This document shows positions 50,104 through 59,641 of a stretch of 64,000 nt of DNA, in pieces. The stretch lies in NCBI RefSeq assembly GCF_036245475.1, contig NZ_BTPM01000001.1, forward strand, positions 620,001 to 684,000, written 5' to 3'. Source of the stretch: Vibrio sp. 10N. Its GTDB lineage: Bacteria > Pseudomonadota > Gammaproteobacteria > Enterobacterales > Vibrionaceae. Within the stretch, counting starts at the first letter, position 1. The number at the start of each line of letters is the position of its first letter. Made by a program: the position numbers and the translations under genes. The notes under the pieces are model-generated. The model worked only from the letters and a program-made list of their open reading frames with translations. It made no database searches and was not told where the DNA came from.

Positions 50104-52308
50104 ATGGCAACGGCCAATTTTTCACTTCATACCAAAGATAGAAAACGTCTTATAAAAGATCGTTTGGTGCGTTGGATCGTCTCATTTGGTGGCTTGAGTG
50201 TACTTGCTGGGCTTATCTTCATCTTTGTCTACTTAGCTTATGTCACTCTGCCTTTGTTTTCCGATAACGAGGTCACATGGCAGCCCGCTATCAGCTCTGA
50301 TATCGCAGAAACGCCAGTTTTAACCTTAGTTAGCGATAGTGGTCATGACAGCGTATTTTTCTTTGCTGATGGTGGTTATATTCAGAAATCGCTTGTTACG
50401 GGTGAACAGACTTCACATCGGTTGTCAGATGACATTGTGCGCTTGCAAGCTATCGATGAAAAAACATTGTTAGCAGTGGATGATCAAGACCGTTACGCCG
50501 CGCTAAAACCCAAACTGCAACTGGATCAAAGTAGTGGTGATGCACAGTTGATGATTCCTGAGCTTCATGAGGAGCAGTGGGTGTCGATACCTAGCGCGAT
50601 TCTGGTCAATGCGGTGGTCAACAAAGGTGAAACTGTCATTGCTAGTATTGATGAGCGCGGCATGCTGCAAGCTAGTTATTCACGGGACGCCACGACATCA
50701 CGCAGTGATGAGTTCTCTTCAGCTACCTTACCAACGGCGATTGAAGGTGCAAAAGAGTTGGTGGTTACGCCAGATGGTCGCACCTTGTATGTTCGCACCG
50801 GTAATCAGATAGTGGTGATTAATCGCGGTGAACAGTCGCTACACGCGCGTGAGGTAGTTGATTTATCGGCTCCTAATGGTGCCAACGTCAGTGGTGTACA
50901 TTTGTTGTCTGGTGCGTATTCGCTACTGGTGCAATATGACAATCAGCAGGTGTGGCAATGGTTTGATGTATTGACTGAAGGCGAGCGTAAACTTACGCCG
51001 ATTCGCTCATTTCAGTTTGAGGCTGATATTGCGCTTTTAACACCAGAGACCATGAGCAAAGGGTTCGCTGTGTTGCTTGCGAGTCCACAGTCGTCCAGCT
51101 CGGCGCTCAGCAATCTTCATCTACAAAGCGTTTATACTACTAGCGATAAAATTGTCTCTGATAGTCAAGTACCTAGCTCTAGCGTGCGAGCTTTCGCCCT
51201 ATCGAACAACAATCATCATGCGCTGGTGTTATCCGACGATGCGATCCATCGCGCCTATCTTCCTAATGAGCACCAAGAGATCTCGCTGAGCGCACTGTGG
51301 CAAAAGGTATGGTACGAAAGCTACCCTGAGCCGGAATTTATTTGGCAAACCACCGCCGCTTCCGATGATTTTGAAGCTAAATACAGCTTGGTTCCCATCG
51401 CGTTTGGTACCATTAAGGCAGCCCTATTTGCCATGTTGTTTTCGGTGCCGATTGCGGTATTTGGCGCTATCTACACCGCGTACTTTATGTCGTCGAAAAT
51501 GCGCCGCGTGGTTAAGCCGACCATCGAACTGATGGAAGCACTGCCAACGGTTATCATCGGTTTCTTAGCGGGACTTTGGTTCGCCCCAATCGTAGAGACG
51601 CATTTACCGGCGATTTTGCTGTTGCTGGTGGCGTTGCCGCTGCTCTCTTTGCTATCTGGCGCGGTGTGGTACGCCATCCCTAAAGCATACACATCCAAGC
51701 TGCCGAGCGGTTTGCATCCTTTCACCCTCATACCTGTCATCTTGATTGCCATCTACTTAGCAATGACGTTCTCTAGTGACATGGAAGTGATGCTATTCAA
51801 TGGTGATGCAAGGGTATTTCTCGCGACACATGGGATTGATTTCGACCAGCGCAACGCTCTAGTGGTCGGTTTTGCTATGGGCTTTGCGGTGATTCCAACT
51901 ATTTTTACCATTGCCGAAGATGCCATTTTCTCCGTGCCAAAACACTTGTCTGATGGCTCGCTAGCATTGGGAGCGACACAGTGGCAAACACTGATCTATG
52001 TGGTGCTGCTTACTGCAAGCCCAGGTATTTTCTCTGCGGTTATGATGGGACTAGGACGCGCCGTTGGCGAGACGATGATCGTGCTGATGGCAACGGGTAA
52101 TACGCCGATCCTCGATTGGAATATTTTTGAAGGCATGAGGACGCTGTCGGCCACCATGGCCGTTGAGTTGCCAGAATCAGAAGTTGGCAGCAGCCATTAT
52201 CGTTTGCTGTTCTTGATCGCACTCATTTTGTTTAGCTTTACCTTCGTGGTCAACTCGCTAGCAGAGTGGGTGAGACAACGACTCCGGGAGAAATACAGTG
52301 CGCTTTAA
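50104..52308 (+). CDS. pstC: phosphate ABC transporter permease PstC (large form)
   Basis: 734 residues, against about 320 for E. coli PstC. After the first membrane helix (about 28-50) there is a periplasmic insert of some 350 residues rich in beta-strand-like repeats (LVVTPDGRTLYVRTGNQIVVI, ALSNNNHHALVLSDDAI), suggestive of a beta-propeller-like domain. The normal permease domain with the EAA-type motif (LGATQWQTLIYVVLLTASPGIFSAVMMGLGRAVGE split in pieces) occupies about 435-730. It forms the membrane channel with PstA. This large form is known in several gammaproteobacteria; the role of the insert is unknown. Confidence 0.93.
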   Translation: MATANFSLHTKDRKRLIKDRLVRWIVSFGGLSVLAGLIFIFVYLAYVTLPLFSDNEVTWQPAISSDIAETPVLTLVSDSGHDSVFFFADGGYIQKSLVTGEQTSHRLSDDIVRLQAIDEKTLLAVDDQDRYAALKPKLQLDQSSGDAQLMIPELHEEQWVSIPSAILVNAVVNKGETVIASIDERGMLQASYSRDATTSRSDEFSSATLPTAIEGAKELVVTPDGRTLYVRTGNQIVVINRGEQSLHAREVVDLSAPNGANVSGVHLLSGAYSLLVQYDNQQVWQWFDVLTEGERKLTPIRSFQFEADIALLTPETMSKGFAVLLASPQSSSSALSNLHLQSVYTTSDKIVSDSQVPSSSVRAFALSNNNHHALVLSDDAIHRAYLPNEHQEISLSALWQKVWYESYPEPEFIWQTTAASDDFEAKYSLVPIAFGTIKAALFAMLFSVPIAVFGAIYTAYFMSSKMRRVVKPTIELMEALPTVIIGFLAGLWFAPIVETHLPAILLLLVALPLLSLLSGAVWYAIPKAYTSKLPSGLHPFTLIPVILIAIYLAMTFSSDMEVMLFNGDARVFLATHGIDFDQRNALVVGFAMGFAVIPTIFTIAEDAIFSVPKHLSDGSLALGATQWQTLIYVVLLTASPGIFSAVMMGLGRAVGETMIVLMATGNTPILDWNIFEGMRTLSATMAVELPESEVGSSHYRLLFLIALILFSFTFVVNSLAEWVRQRLREKYSAL

Positions 52309-52328
52309 TTGTGTAGGGGAGTCGGAAC

Positions 52329-53975
52329 ATGTTTAAGTGGTTCAAATCTGGGTCACCTTGGGTTTGGCTCACAGGTGGCGCGGTCAGTATCAGCTTGATT
52401 TCCGTGCTTGGTTTATTGCTGCTTATTGGTTGGCGAGGGCTGACTTACTTTTGGCCAGCGCCGCTCTATCAGTGGCAAGATGATCAAGGTGGGGCATTAA
52501 TTGGGCAAATCTATTCAAAGACTTGGGTACCCACTTACAATATTCCTAACGCACAGTCGTTGCTACCAACTGACATTCTAGAGCAGGGTAAGGTCGAGCG
52601 CTATAGCATCAAAGTCGCCAACCGAGATTTGTATGGCATCGACTTTGTATCTCTGCTTTCATCTGAGCTTCATGATGCCAAGACACCTGCGGATCTTGTG
52701 GTGATTGAGCGTACTCGTGGAGGAAACTTCTTTGGTCGTATTCTGGCTCTTAAAGGTGTTGAAGGGCTGCAAGAGACAGCGATTGCCGAGACGTTAACGT
52801 TTGAACTTCAGCAGATAGCGCTGATCCGCGATCGTATTGATGGCATTACCGAACGCCGATTAAAAGGACTCAATCACCAACTTGAAGCGCTACGTTTGAA
52901 GCAGCGCCGTGATAGCTTGAACGGCGTGCTGACCGAAGAGTTAACGCTTCGCTATCAGCAGCAAAACGCGATCATTCGTGAGCAACTGAGTCAGACTGAC
53001 ATTGAGCTTGATGAGCTAAGGGCTGAGTTAGCGAGCAAAACTTTGGTTGTCGAAGATATGCGCGGCAAGCGATTAGAAATCGGTCTCAATCGCGTGATGG
53101 ATTTTTGGTATCCGAATCAAATGGGCTACGGTGATAAGCTCTCTCATTGGGGACATCAGGTTTGGAAGTTCTTATCGGATGACCCACGTGAGTCGAACTC
53201 TGAAGGCGGCGTGTTCCCGGCTATTTTTGGCACCGTACTGCTGGTCATTATCATGTCGGTCATGGTGATGCCGCTTGGTGTGCTGGTGGCGGTGTATTTG
53301 CACGAGTACGCTGAGAACAATTTACTGACGCGCATGATACGAGTGGGCGTTATCAACTTGGCAGGTGTGCCGTCAATTGTTTATGGTGTGTTTGGATTAG
53401 GCTTTTTCGTTTATACCATTGGCGGTTCCATCGACTCTCTGTTTTATGCTGAGCGATTGCCAGCGCCAACCTTCGGAACACCTGGCCTGCTTTGGTCATC
53501 GCTGACCTTAGCAATTTTGACGCTGCCGGTGGTGATTGTGGCGACAGAAGAAGGCTTGAATCGTATTCCAACGTCTGCCCGTCATGGCTCGTTAGCACTT
53601 GGTGCCACGCAGTCGGAAACCTTGTGGCGAATTGTGCTGCCGATGGCAAGTCCAGCCATCATTACCGGCTTAATCTTAGCGGTTGCTCGCGCGGCGGGTG
53701 AGGTAGCGCCATTAATGCTGGTTGGCGTGGTAAAATTAGCCTCTAGTCTACCGGTAGACTCACAGTTTCCGTTTTTACACCTTGAGCGTAAGTTTATGCA
53801 TCTCGGTTTTCATATTTACGACGTGGGTTTTCAGACATCCAACATTGAAGCGGCGAGACCATTGGTGTACGCCACCTCGTTCTTGCTGGTCACCGTTGTG
53901 GTTGGGCTAAACTTAACGGCAATAGCGATACGTAATAACTTGCGCGAAAAATACCGCACATTAGGACAAGATTAA
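52329..53975 (+). CDS. pstA: phosphate ABC transporter permease PstA (large form)
   Basis: 548 residues, against about 296 for E. coli PstA. The N-terminal helix (about 14-38) is followed by an insert of about 230 residues ending in a predicted coiled coil (about 155-245: repeated [16 protein letters not shown] and [14 protein letters not shown] segments). The permease core with GALATQSE-type EAA loop ([20 protein letters not shown]) is at about 295-540. The ATG lies 20 bp after pstC with a GGGGAG site, so the two are coexpressed. Both permeases carry matching large periplasmic inserts. Confidence 0.93.
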   Translation: MFKWFKSGSPWVWLTGGAVSISLISVLGLLLLIGWRGLTYFWPAPLYQWQDDQGGALIGQIYSKTWVPTYNIPNAQSLLPTDILEQGKVERYSIKVANRDLYGIDFVSLLSSELHDAKTPADLVVIERTRGGNFFGRILALKGVEGLQETAIAETLTFELQQIALIRDRIDGITERRLKGLNHQLEALRLKQRRDSLNGVLTEELTLRYQQQNAIIREQLSQTDIELDELRAELASKTLVVEDMRGKRLEIGLNRVMDFWYPNQMGYGDKLSHWGHQVWKFLSDDPRESNSEGGVFPAIFGTVLLVIIMSVMVMPLGVLVAVYLHEYAENNLLTRMIRVGVINLAGVPSIVYGVFGLGFFVYTIGGSIDSLFYAERLPAPTFGTPGLLWSSLTLAILTLPVVIVATEEGLNRIPTSARHGSLALGATQSETLWRIVLPMASPAIITGLILAVARAAGEVAPLMLVGVVKLASSLPVDSQFPFLHLERKFMHLGFHIYDVGFQTSNIEAARPLVYATSFLLVTVVVGLNLTAIAIRNNLREKYRTLGQD

Positions 53976-53977
53976 CC

Positions 53978-54796
53978 ATGTTTTCTATTAACCAGACTCT
54001 GGGCTATCCAACGCCTTTAGATGTGAACAACTTAAGTGATGAGCAAACCGCCATCGCGATTGAAAACTTGAACTTGTACTACGGTGATAAGCAAGCGCTG
54101 GATGATGTATCGATGCGTATTCCCAAAGGACAAGTCACGGCGTTTATCGGCCCGTCAGGTTGCGGAAAATCGACCTTGCTGCGCTGCATCAATCGAATGA
54201 ATGATTTGATTGAAGGGTGTACGGTAGAAGGCAAGGTCAAGCTTCATGGTGGCAATGTCTATCATCCCAAAGTCGATGTGGCGACGCTGCGCCGCCGCGT
54301 AGGCATGGTGTTTCAGCGCCCGAACCCGTTTCCTAAATCCATCTATGAAAATGTCGTGTATGGGCTTAGGCTTCAAGGCATCAAAAACAGTCGCAATCTT
54401 GATGATGCGGTTGAGCGCTCTTTGCGAGCAGCGGCACTGTGGGATGAGGTCAAAGATCGCCTGCATGAAAACGCATTTGGGCTATCTGGCGGTCAGCAGC
54501 AGCGATTGGTGATTGCTCGTGCTATCGCGATTGAGCCTGAGGTATTGCTGCTGGATGAGCCGACATCGGCGCTCGACCCCATCTCAACACTGACTATCGA
54601 AGAGCTGATTAACGATCTAAAAACCAAGTATACGGTTGTGATCGTAACCCATAATATGCAGCAAGCGGCGCGAGTGAGTGACCATACCGCGTTCATTCAT
54701 CTTGGAAAACTGGTAGAGTACGCCGATACAGATACTATATTTACTTCACCGATAGAAAAACAAACCGAAGACTACATCACAGGCCGCTACGGCTGA
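53978..54796 (+). CDS. pstB: phosphate ABC transporter ATP-binding protein PstB
   Basis: 272 residues. Walker [10 protein letters not shown] (about 58-66), Q-loop [17 protein letters not shown] typical of PstB, signature LSGGQQQRL, Walker [14 protein letters not shown] and H-loop THNM. It starts 2 bp after pstA. It energises phosphate import and takes part in PhoR signalling. Confidence 0.97.
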   Translation: MFSINQTLGYPTPLDVNNLSDEQTAIAIENLNLYYGDKQALDDVSMRIPKGQVTAFIGPSGCGKSTLLRCINRMNDLIEGCTVEGKVKLHGGNVYHPKVDVATLRRRVGMVFQRPNPFPKSIYENVVYGLRLQGIKNSRNLDDAVERSLRAAALWDEVKDRLHENAFGLSGGQQQRLVIARAIAIEPEVLLLDEPTSALDPISTLTIEELINDLKTKYTVVIVTHNMQQAARVSDHTAFIHLGKLVEYADTDTIFTSPIEKQTEDYITGRYG

Positions 54797-54834
54797 TTGA
54801 CTGGCTTTAGGGTTACAACAGGAAATTTTCACAC

Positions 54835-55530
54835 ATGCATTTTGGTCGTCATATCTCAGGTCAGTTCAACGCCGAGCTTGAGTCTATTCGTACCCATGTT
54901 TTGACCATGGGAGGCTTGGTTGAGCAACAGTTGTCGTTTGCAATGCAGGCTCTGCACAAAGACGACATTGAACTTGCCCGCAAAGTCGTAAGAGACGATC
55001 ACAAAGTCAATGCGATGGAAGTGTCTATCGATGAGGCGTGTACGCGCATCATTGCAAAGCGTCAGCCCACAGCCAAAGATCTACGTTTGGTGATGGCCAT
55101 TATTAAAACCATTACTGATTTAGAGCGCATTGGTGATGTGGCAACTCGTATCGCACGTGTGGCTATAGAGCAGCCTTCAACTAAGCACCAAAAATTCCAT
55201 GTGTCTTTAGAGCCTCTATGCCGACAGGCCATTGCCATGCTGCACCAAGTACTTGATGCCTTTGCTCGCATGGACGTTGATGCAGCGGCGGAAGTCTACA
55301 AGTTGGATGATAAGTTAGACGCGGAATACGAAGCGGTGATCCGCCAGTTAATGACCTATATGATGGAAGACCCAAAGAACATTCCTAACATTCTTCAGGT
55401 CATGTGGTCGGCACGAGCTATCGAACGTGTCGGCGATCGCTGTCAAAACATTTGTGAGTACATCATCTACTTCGTGAAAGGTAAAGATGTCCGCCATTTA
55501 GATGAAAAGGCCATCAAGGATATATTGTAA
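54835..55530 (+). CDS. phoU: phosphate-specific transport accessory protein PhoU
   Basis: 231 residues made of two three-helix PhoU domains. The metal-binding repeats are visible: [18 protein letters not shown] and [18 protein letters not shown], which carry the E-x-x-x-D pattern. It is the negative regulator joining PstB and PhoR. Last gene of the pstCAB-phoU operon. Confidence 0.97.
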   Translation: MHFGRHISGQFNAELESIRTHVLTMGGLVEQQLSFAMQALHKDDIELARKVVRDDHKVNAMEVSIDEACTRIIAKRQPTAKDLRLVMAIIKTITDLERIGDVATRIARVAIEQPSTKHQKFHVSLEPLCRQAIAMLHQVLDAFARMDVDAAAEVYKLDDKLDAEYEAVIRQLMTYMMEDPKNIPNILQVMWSARAIERVGDRCQNICEYIIYFVKGKDVRHLDEKAIKDIL

Positions 55531-55551
55531 TTTGTCGCCCGCCGCCGCTAT

Positions 55552-56055
55552 TTAGAAGCGACCAACCACACCGAAGTTTAATGAGAAGTGCGAGCCCATA
55601 GAGATAAAGGTGTTGCTCGCACCAAACACATCATAATCAAACCCGGTTCTTAGGCCAAAGCTAGGGTTTAGCATATACACGTAACCCGCACTGATGCTAA
55701 GTCCATTAGCACTGCGATTAAGCAATTCACTGTTGGTGTGCTTCTCGCCACGATAGTTGGCTAGGCCGATCTCCGCTTGTAGTCCATAGTTTTCACGATC
55801 GCCAAACATGTGCTGTAGACCTAGACGAAAAGAGTCGATGGTCTCGTCATAGCGGTCGGTATCGTAATACTTGCGCGCGTAGCTGAAGTAAACCGCATCC
55901 ATTCCTAGAGTATCAGCGATACCAAGCTGAACGCCAGCACCGTTAAAAATCCCAATTTTGACATCTGGTGACAGATGAATGTCTTGTGCATGAGCGTCCG
56001 ATGCTAAGGCGGTGAAGGGTAGGGTTGTAAGGATGGTTAGTAGCAGCTTTTTCAT
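55552..56055 (-). CDS. outer-membrane beta-barrel protein, about 167 residues
   Basis: Signal peptide MKKLLLTILTTLPFTALASDAHA, then alternating strands with aromatic girdle residues (VYFSYARKYY, YGLQAEIGLANY, GLSISAGYVYML, FGLRTGFDYDVFG) and a C-terminal phenylalanine preceded by LNFGVVGRF, the BAM recognition signature. Probably an 8-stranded barrel. No specific family recognised. ATG 56055 has AGG 7 bp upstream; two in-frame upstream starts exist (56061, 56073). It is convergent with phoU, with no clear terminator between. Function unknown. Confidence 0.8.
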   Translation of the reverse strand: MKKLLLTILTTLPFTALASDAHAQDIHLSPDVKIGIFNGAGVQLGIADTLGMDAVYFSYARKYYDTDRYDETIDSFRLGLQHMFGDRENYGLQAEIGLANYRGEKHTNSELLNRSANGLSISAGYVYMLNPSFGLRTGFDYDVFGASNTFISMGSHFSLNFGVVGRF

Positions 56056-56140
56056 GGTCATACCTAATCGCAAACAGGAGGAGCGCCGATGGTAGCGGCT
56101 CCTGTTTATACTGACTAAGTAGCGTCACTAATAGCTTTGA

Positions 56141-57082
56141 TTAGCCGTGCTTATTGGCTTGTTGTGGTAATTTTTCTTTGATAATGGATTCTATCCATTT
56201 TGATTTTGCAGAGTGGCGGTTTTTGTTGTGCAAGTAACCAAGCAAGCGCTTGGTATAGATCTGCCCATCGATTTCAACTTTGAGTGAGCGTAATTGAGGA
56301 TAACTTTGGATCGGAAACAAATTAGAGTGCGGTAGTAGCATATCAGTAGATTCAATCACATCGATAAGTGCTAACAGCATCTCTGAGCGAAAACCTACTT
56401 TGGGTATATAACCGTGTTGCTCTAAGATTTGGCTTGCATGGGTGAAGTGATCATTCCATCCTGGGGAGATAAGTGAAGCCAGTTCGTAACCGACGGAATC
56501 TTCGGGAGTAATGAGTGGCTTGGTAATAGGATGGTGTTTACGAACAATAATGCGCGCTTCTAAATCAAACAGAGGATCGCGCGCTAGCTCTTTCGACAGA
56601 TTCTCCAGATCGTAATGCACGCCATAAAACACTTCGCCATTGCGAATTTGCTCTGCCGTGGTTTGACTCCAGCTAAGTAGCTCCAAATTTAACAGTGGGG
56701 CCTGCTGCCTAAAAGTAGTAAATAGTGCGCCAGCAAGGCTTGCCATAACGATAGGGGCCAATGCGATACGTATCGTCCCAGTAAGTGTGGCCGGATCAAA
56801 CTCCTCCAGTTGATTGAGCGCCGTTTCTAAACCATCAATAAATGGCGCGATTTTATCTTCAAGATCTAAAGCAAAAGGCGTAGGCTCAAGGCCACCCTGG
56901 ACTTTGACAAACAGCTCGTCCTCAAACACTGAACGCAGTTTTTGCAACGCTTGGCTAACCGCCGGCTGTGTGACGTAAAGACGTTCCGCCGCCTTACGGG
57001 TATTGCGCTCTTGCAGCAAAATACGAAAGGTTTTTAATAGGTTTAGATCGAGTTGATTAAACAGTTGCGTTGATTTAGTCAT
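56141..57082 (-). CDS. LysR-family transcriptional regulator
   Basis: 313 residues. N-terminal winged helix (about 8-68: LDLNLLKTFRILLQERNTRKAAERLYVTQPAVSQALQKL), then a substrate-binding effector domain. ATG 57082 overlaps the end of ppk2 by 8 bp and has GGAT upstream, so it is probably translationally coupled to ppk2. The effector and targets are unknown; no divergent partner gene exists, which is unusual for a LysR regulator. Confidence 0.9.
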   Translation of the reverse strand: MTKSTQLFNQLDLNLLKTFRILLQERNTRKAAERLYVTQPAVSQALQKLRSVFEDELFVKVQGGLEPTPFALDLEDKIAPFIDGLETALNQLEEFDPATLTGTIRIALAPIVMASLAGALFTTFRQQAPLLNLELLSWSQTTAEQIRNGEVFYGVHYDLENLSKELARDPLFDLEARIIVRKHHPITKPLITPEDSVGYELASLISPGWNDHFTHASQILEQHGYIPKVGFRSEMLLALIDVIESTDMLLPHSNLFPIQSYPQLRSLKVEIDGQIYTKRLLGYLHNKNRHSAKSKWIESIIKEKLPQQANKHG

Positions 57083-57863
57083 AGTTATCCGGCACAAAAG
57101 ATTGTTCTTCAATAGGCGTTCGCATGTAGCCTTGTTTGTTGATTTCTGGCAAGTCGATCTCTGGATAGCTGACTTCTTGGTAATCGATTTGGCTAAGTAG
57201 ATGAGTGATACAGTTTAATCGTGCGCGTTTTTTGTCATCGGAGGGCACGACCCACCATGGGCACAGCTTAGTATCGGTGTAAGAAAACATGGTGTCTTTG
57301 GCTTGTGAGTATTCGGCCCAGCGATTGCGAGACTCCAAATCCATGGGACTGAATTTCCAACGCTTAATCGGGGTATTCACACGCTCCAAAAAACGCTTTT
57401 CTTGCTCTTCGTCAGACACAGAGAACCAGTACTTGAGAAGAATAATACCGGAGCGAACCAACATGCGTTCAAATTCAGGGCAAGAGCGCAAAAACTCTTG
57501 ATACTGCTCATCGCTGCAAAATCCCATGACTTTCTCAACGCCAGCACGGTTATACCAACTGCGATCAAATAGCACGATTTCACCCGCCGCGGGTAGGTGA
57601 GCCACATAGCGCTGAAAGTACCATTGGGTTTTCTCTTTTTCAGTTGGAGCAGGCAGGGCCGCAATTCGGCATACTCGAGGGTTAAGCTTTTCAGTGATGC
57701 GTTTGATAACGCCGCCTTTCCCTGCCGCGTCACGACCTTCAAACACCACAACCACTTTAAGCCCTTCTTGTTTCACCCACTCTTGCAGCTTAACCAACTC
57801 GATCTGCAATCGAGCCAGTTCACTTTCATAGAGTTTTTTGTCCATTTTGCTTTTCTTGCCCAT
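57075..57863 (-). CDS. ppk2: polyphosphate kinase 2
   Basis: PPK2 family, 262 residues, single-domain class I type. Walker A is FEGRDAAGKGG (41-51), Walker B FDRSWYNRAGVE, with the lid segment KRWKFSPMDLESRNRWAEYSQA (shown in full length about 22, key residues K, W, M, D, R). It catalyses polyphosphate-dependent phosphorylation of nucleoside diphosphates (GDP/ADP). It sits 40 bp after cutC and overlaps the LysR gene, forming a likely cutC-ppk2-lysR unit. It is the second polyphosphate kinase of this phosphate-rich region. Confidence 0.93.
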   Translation of the reverse strand: MGKKSKMDKKLYESELARLQIELVKLQEWVKQEGLKVVVVFEGRDAAGKGGVIKRITEKLNPRVCRIAALPAPTEKEKTQWYFQRYVAHLPAAGEIVLFDRSWYNRAGVEKVMGFCSDEQYQEFLRSCPEFERMLVRSGIILLKYWFSVSDEEQEKRFLERVNTPIKRWKFSPMDLESRNRWAEYSQAKDTMFSYTDTKLCPWWVVPSDDKKRARLNCITHLLSQIDYQEVSYPEIDLPEINKQGYMRTPIEEQSFVPDNYD

Positions 57864-57902
57864 AGAAGTCCTTCTCCAACTTTGTTTTTCTTTGCTGCTG
57901 TT

Positions 57903-58652
57903 TTATAGAGAGTTTAGCACTTTGGTTACTGCGCGGATTTTGTCGCTACTGGTGACAGGGATGGCAAAATCATCGACATCGTCGGCTCCCATTTTGGCTT
58001 GCTCAGCGATAAAGTGCATTTTACTGCTGCGAGAAGATTTACCTGATAGGTGCACTTCTTGCACTTGGCTGGTGGCAATGATGGCAGTGACGTTATCGGC
58101 ACAAACACCTGCACCGGCCATGATGGATATACGGCCATCGGCTTGTTCAACCAGCTCTGCTAACTTTGATGCGCCGTCTAACGCATTGGATGCTAATCCA
58201 GAAGTGAGTATTCGCTCACAGCCAAGAGCAATCACATCCTCCATCGCTTGTTGTGGGTTTCTACATTGATCAAATGCGCGGTGGAAAGTGACGCCAAGTT
58301 CAAGTTCACGTGCCAGCTTCACTAAGCGAATGGAACGTGGCATGTCGATGTGACCGTCTTTATCTAAAAGTCCGAGTACTACCCCTTGTGCGCCATATTT
58401 TGCGGCGGTACGAATGTCTTCTGCCATGATTTCGACATCATCACAGTCATACAAGAAATCGCCCTGACGAGGTCGAATCATGACGTAGATAGGAATAGTA
58501 GATGACTGAACGGCTTGTTTGATGAATCCAGCGTTTGGAGTAAGGCCGCCTAAAGCGAGTGATGAACACAGTTCAATGCGGGTAGCGCCGCCAGCGATGG
58601 CATAAGCGAGTGACTCGATATTGTCGATACAGACTTCAAGTTGGTAGCTCAT
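57903..58652 (-). CDS. cutC: CutC family protein
   Basis: 249 residues, TIM-barrel CutC. Motifs are [35 protein letters not shown] at the start (broken pieces CID, RIELCS, GGLTPN), [24 protein letters not shown] and FHRAFDQ. Once linked to copper tolerance, its true reaction is unsettled. ATG 58652 (MSYQLEV) matches the family; an upstream in-frame extension of 15 residues is rejected. Confidence 0.93.
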   Translation of the reverse strand: MSYQLEVCIDNIESLAYAIAGGATRIELCSSLALGGLTPNAGFIKQAVQSSTIPIYVMIRPRQGDFLYDCDDVEIMAEDIRTAAKYGAQGVVLGLLDKDGHIDMPRSIRLVKLARELELGVTFHRAFDQCRNPQQAMEDVIALGCERILTSGLASNALDGASKLAELVEQADGRISIMAGAGVCADNVTAIIATSQVQEVHLSGKSSRSSKMHFIAEQAKMGADDVDDFAIPVTSSDKIRAVTKVLNSL

Positions 58653-58710
58653 TTTGATTCTCAATAGAAAGACTGCTATCAATATATCGCCGACCAAGAA
58701 ATCTGAAAAT

Positions 58711-58749
58711 AAAAAAAGCCCGAGTCGGTGACTCGGGCTTCGTTTTTTT
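58711..58749 (-). terminator. terminator of the peroxiredoxin gene
   Basis: Minus strand AGCCCGAGTC-ACC-GACTCGGGCT followed by T7; the T tract on the other strand makes it potentially bidirectional. Confidence 0.9.
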
Positions 58750-58845
58750 GGCTAACTCGTTTCTTCTTCAATGATTGGCGTGCGTTTTCCGCTTTATATT
58801 TTTCCAACCATCAACCCTGGTTTGAGCGCAGGGTGAAGGGTCGAA

Positions 58846-59454
58846 TTACTTAGATAGGTCTTCTGCGTGCTCAGATAGGAACGCTGCAACACCTTTTGGA
58901 GATGCGTCCATACCTGCTTTACCTTCTTCCCATTGTGCAGGGCAAACTTCGCCGTGCTTCTGGTGGAAGTTTAGAGCGTCAACCATGCGTAGCATTTCGT
59001 CGATGTTACGGCCTAGTGGTAGGTCGTTAACAACTTGGTGACGTACAAGACCGTCTTCGTCGATTAGGAAAGAACCACGGAAAGCAACGCCTGCTTCTGG
59101 GTGCTCAACGTCGTACGCTTTGCAGATTTCGTGCTTAACGTCAGCAACTAGTGGGTATTTCACTTGACCGATACCGCCATCTTCGATAGCAGTGTTACGC
59201 CATGCGTTGTGAGAGAACTGAGAATCGATAGAGATACCGATAACTTCACAACCTTTAGCTTGGAAATCAGCTAGACGGTTGTCGAATGCAATCAGCTCAG
59301 ATGGGCAAACGAAAGTGAAGTCTAGTGGGTAGAAGAAAACAACCGCTTTCTTACCTTTAGTGAACTCAGCGAAGTTGAAGTTCTCAACGATGTCACCGTT
59401 ACCTAGAACAGCTGCTGCAGTAAAGTCTGGGGCTTGACGACCAACTAGTACCAT
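58846..59454 (-). CDS. peroxiredoxin (AhpC/Prx1 family, 2-Cys)
   Basis: Thiol peroxidase reducing H2O2 and organic peroxides. 202 residues. Peroxidatic Cys50 in FTFVCPSE and resolving Cys171 in HGEVCPAQW, so a typical 2-Cys enzyme; it ends with an extended tail (AFLSEHAEDLSK). Codon use looks highly optimised, as for an abundant protein. It is divergent from oxyR. The pairing with an OxyR2-type regulator suggests it is the Prx2 of V. vulnificus, but AhpC/Prx1 naming cannot be settled from sequence alone. No ahpF is adjacent. Confidence 0.92.
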   Translation of the reverse strand: MVLVGRQAPDFTAAAVLGNGDIVENFNFAEFTKGKKAVVFFYPLDFTFVCPSELIAFDNRLADFQAKGCEVIGISIDSQFSHNAWRNTAIEDGGIGQVKYPLVADVKHEICKAYDVEHPEAGVAFRGSFLIDEDGLVRHQVVNDLPLGRNIDEMLRMVDALNFHQKHGEVCPAQWEEGKAGMDASPKGVAAFLSEHAEDLSK

Positions 59455-59641
59455 TTTTTTTGCTCCTAAATAGGGATAATTTCAAACCATTTTGGTTTGG
59501 TCCGTGTTTGTACGAGACAAACTATAGTACACATTGTAGTATTGAAAAAAGCGAAAATATTAGATTAATTCCATCGAAAAAAGCGATGAAGCCACACGGT
59601 TGATTCCTTTTTCGATACTGGTTCAAAAACAGGCAGTTGAA

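Noticed and set aside
59455..59641. Canonical OxyR operator (four ATAG/CTAT units)
   Set aside because: Only CTAT-N7-ATTG is found at 59522-59536; too incomplete to annotate as a site.
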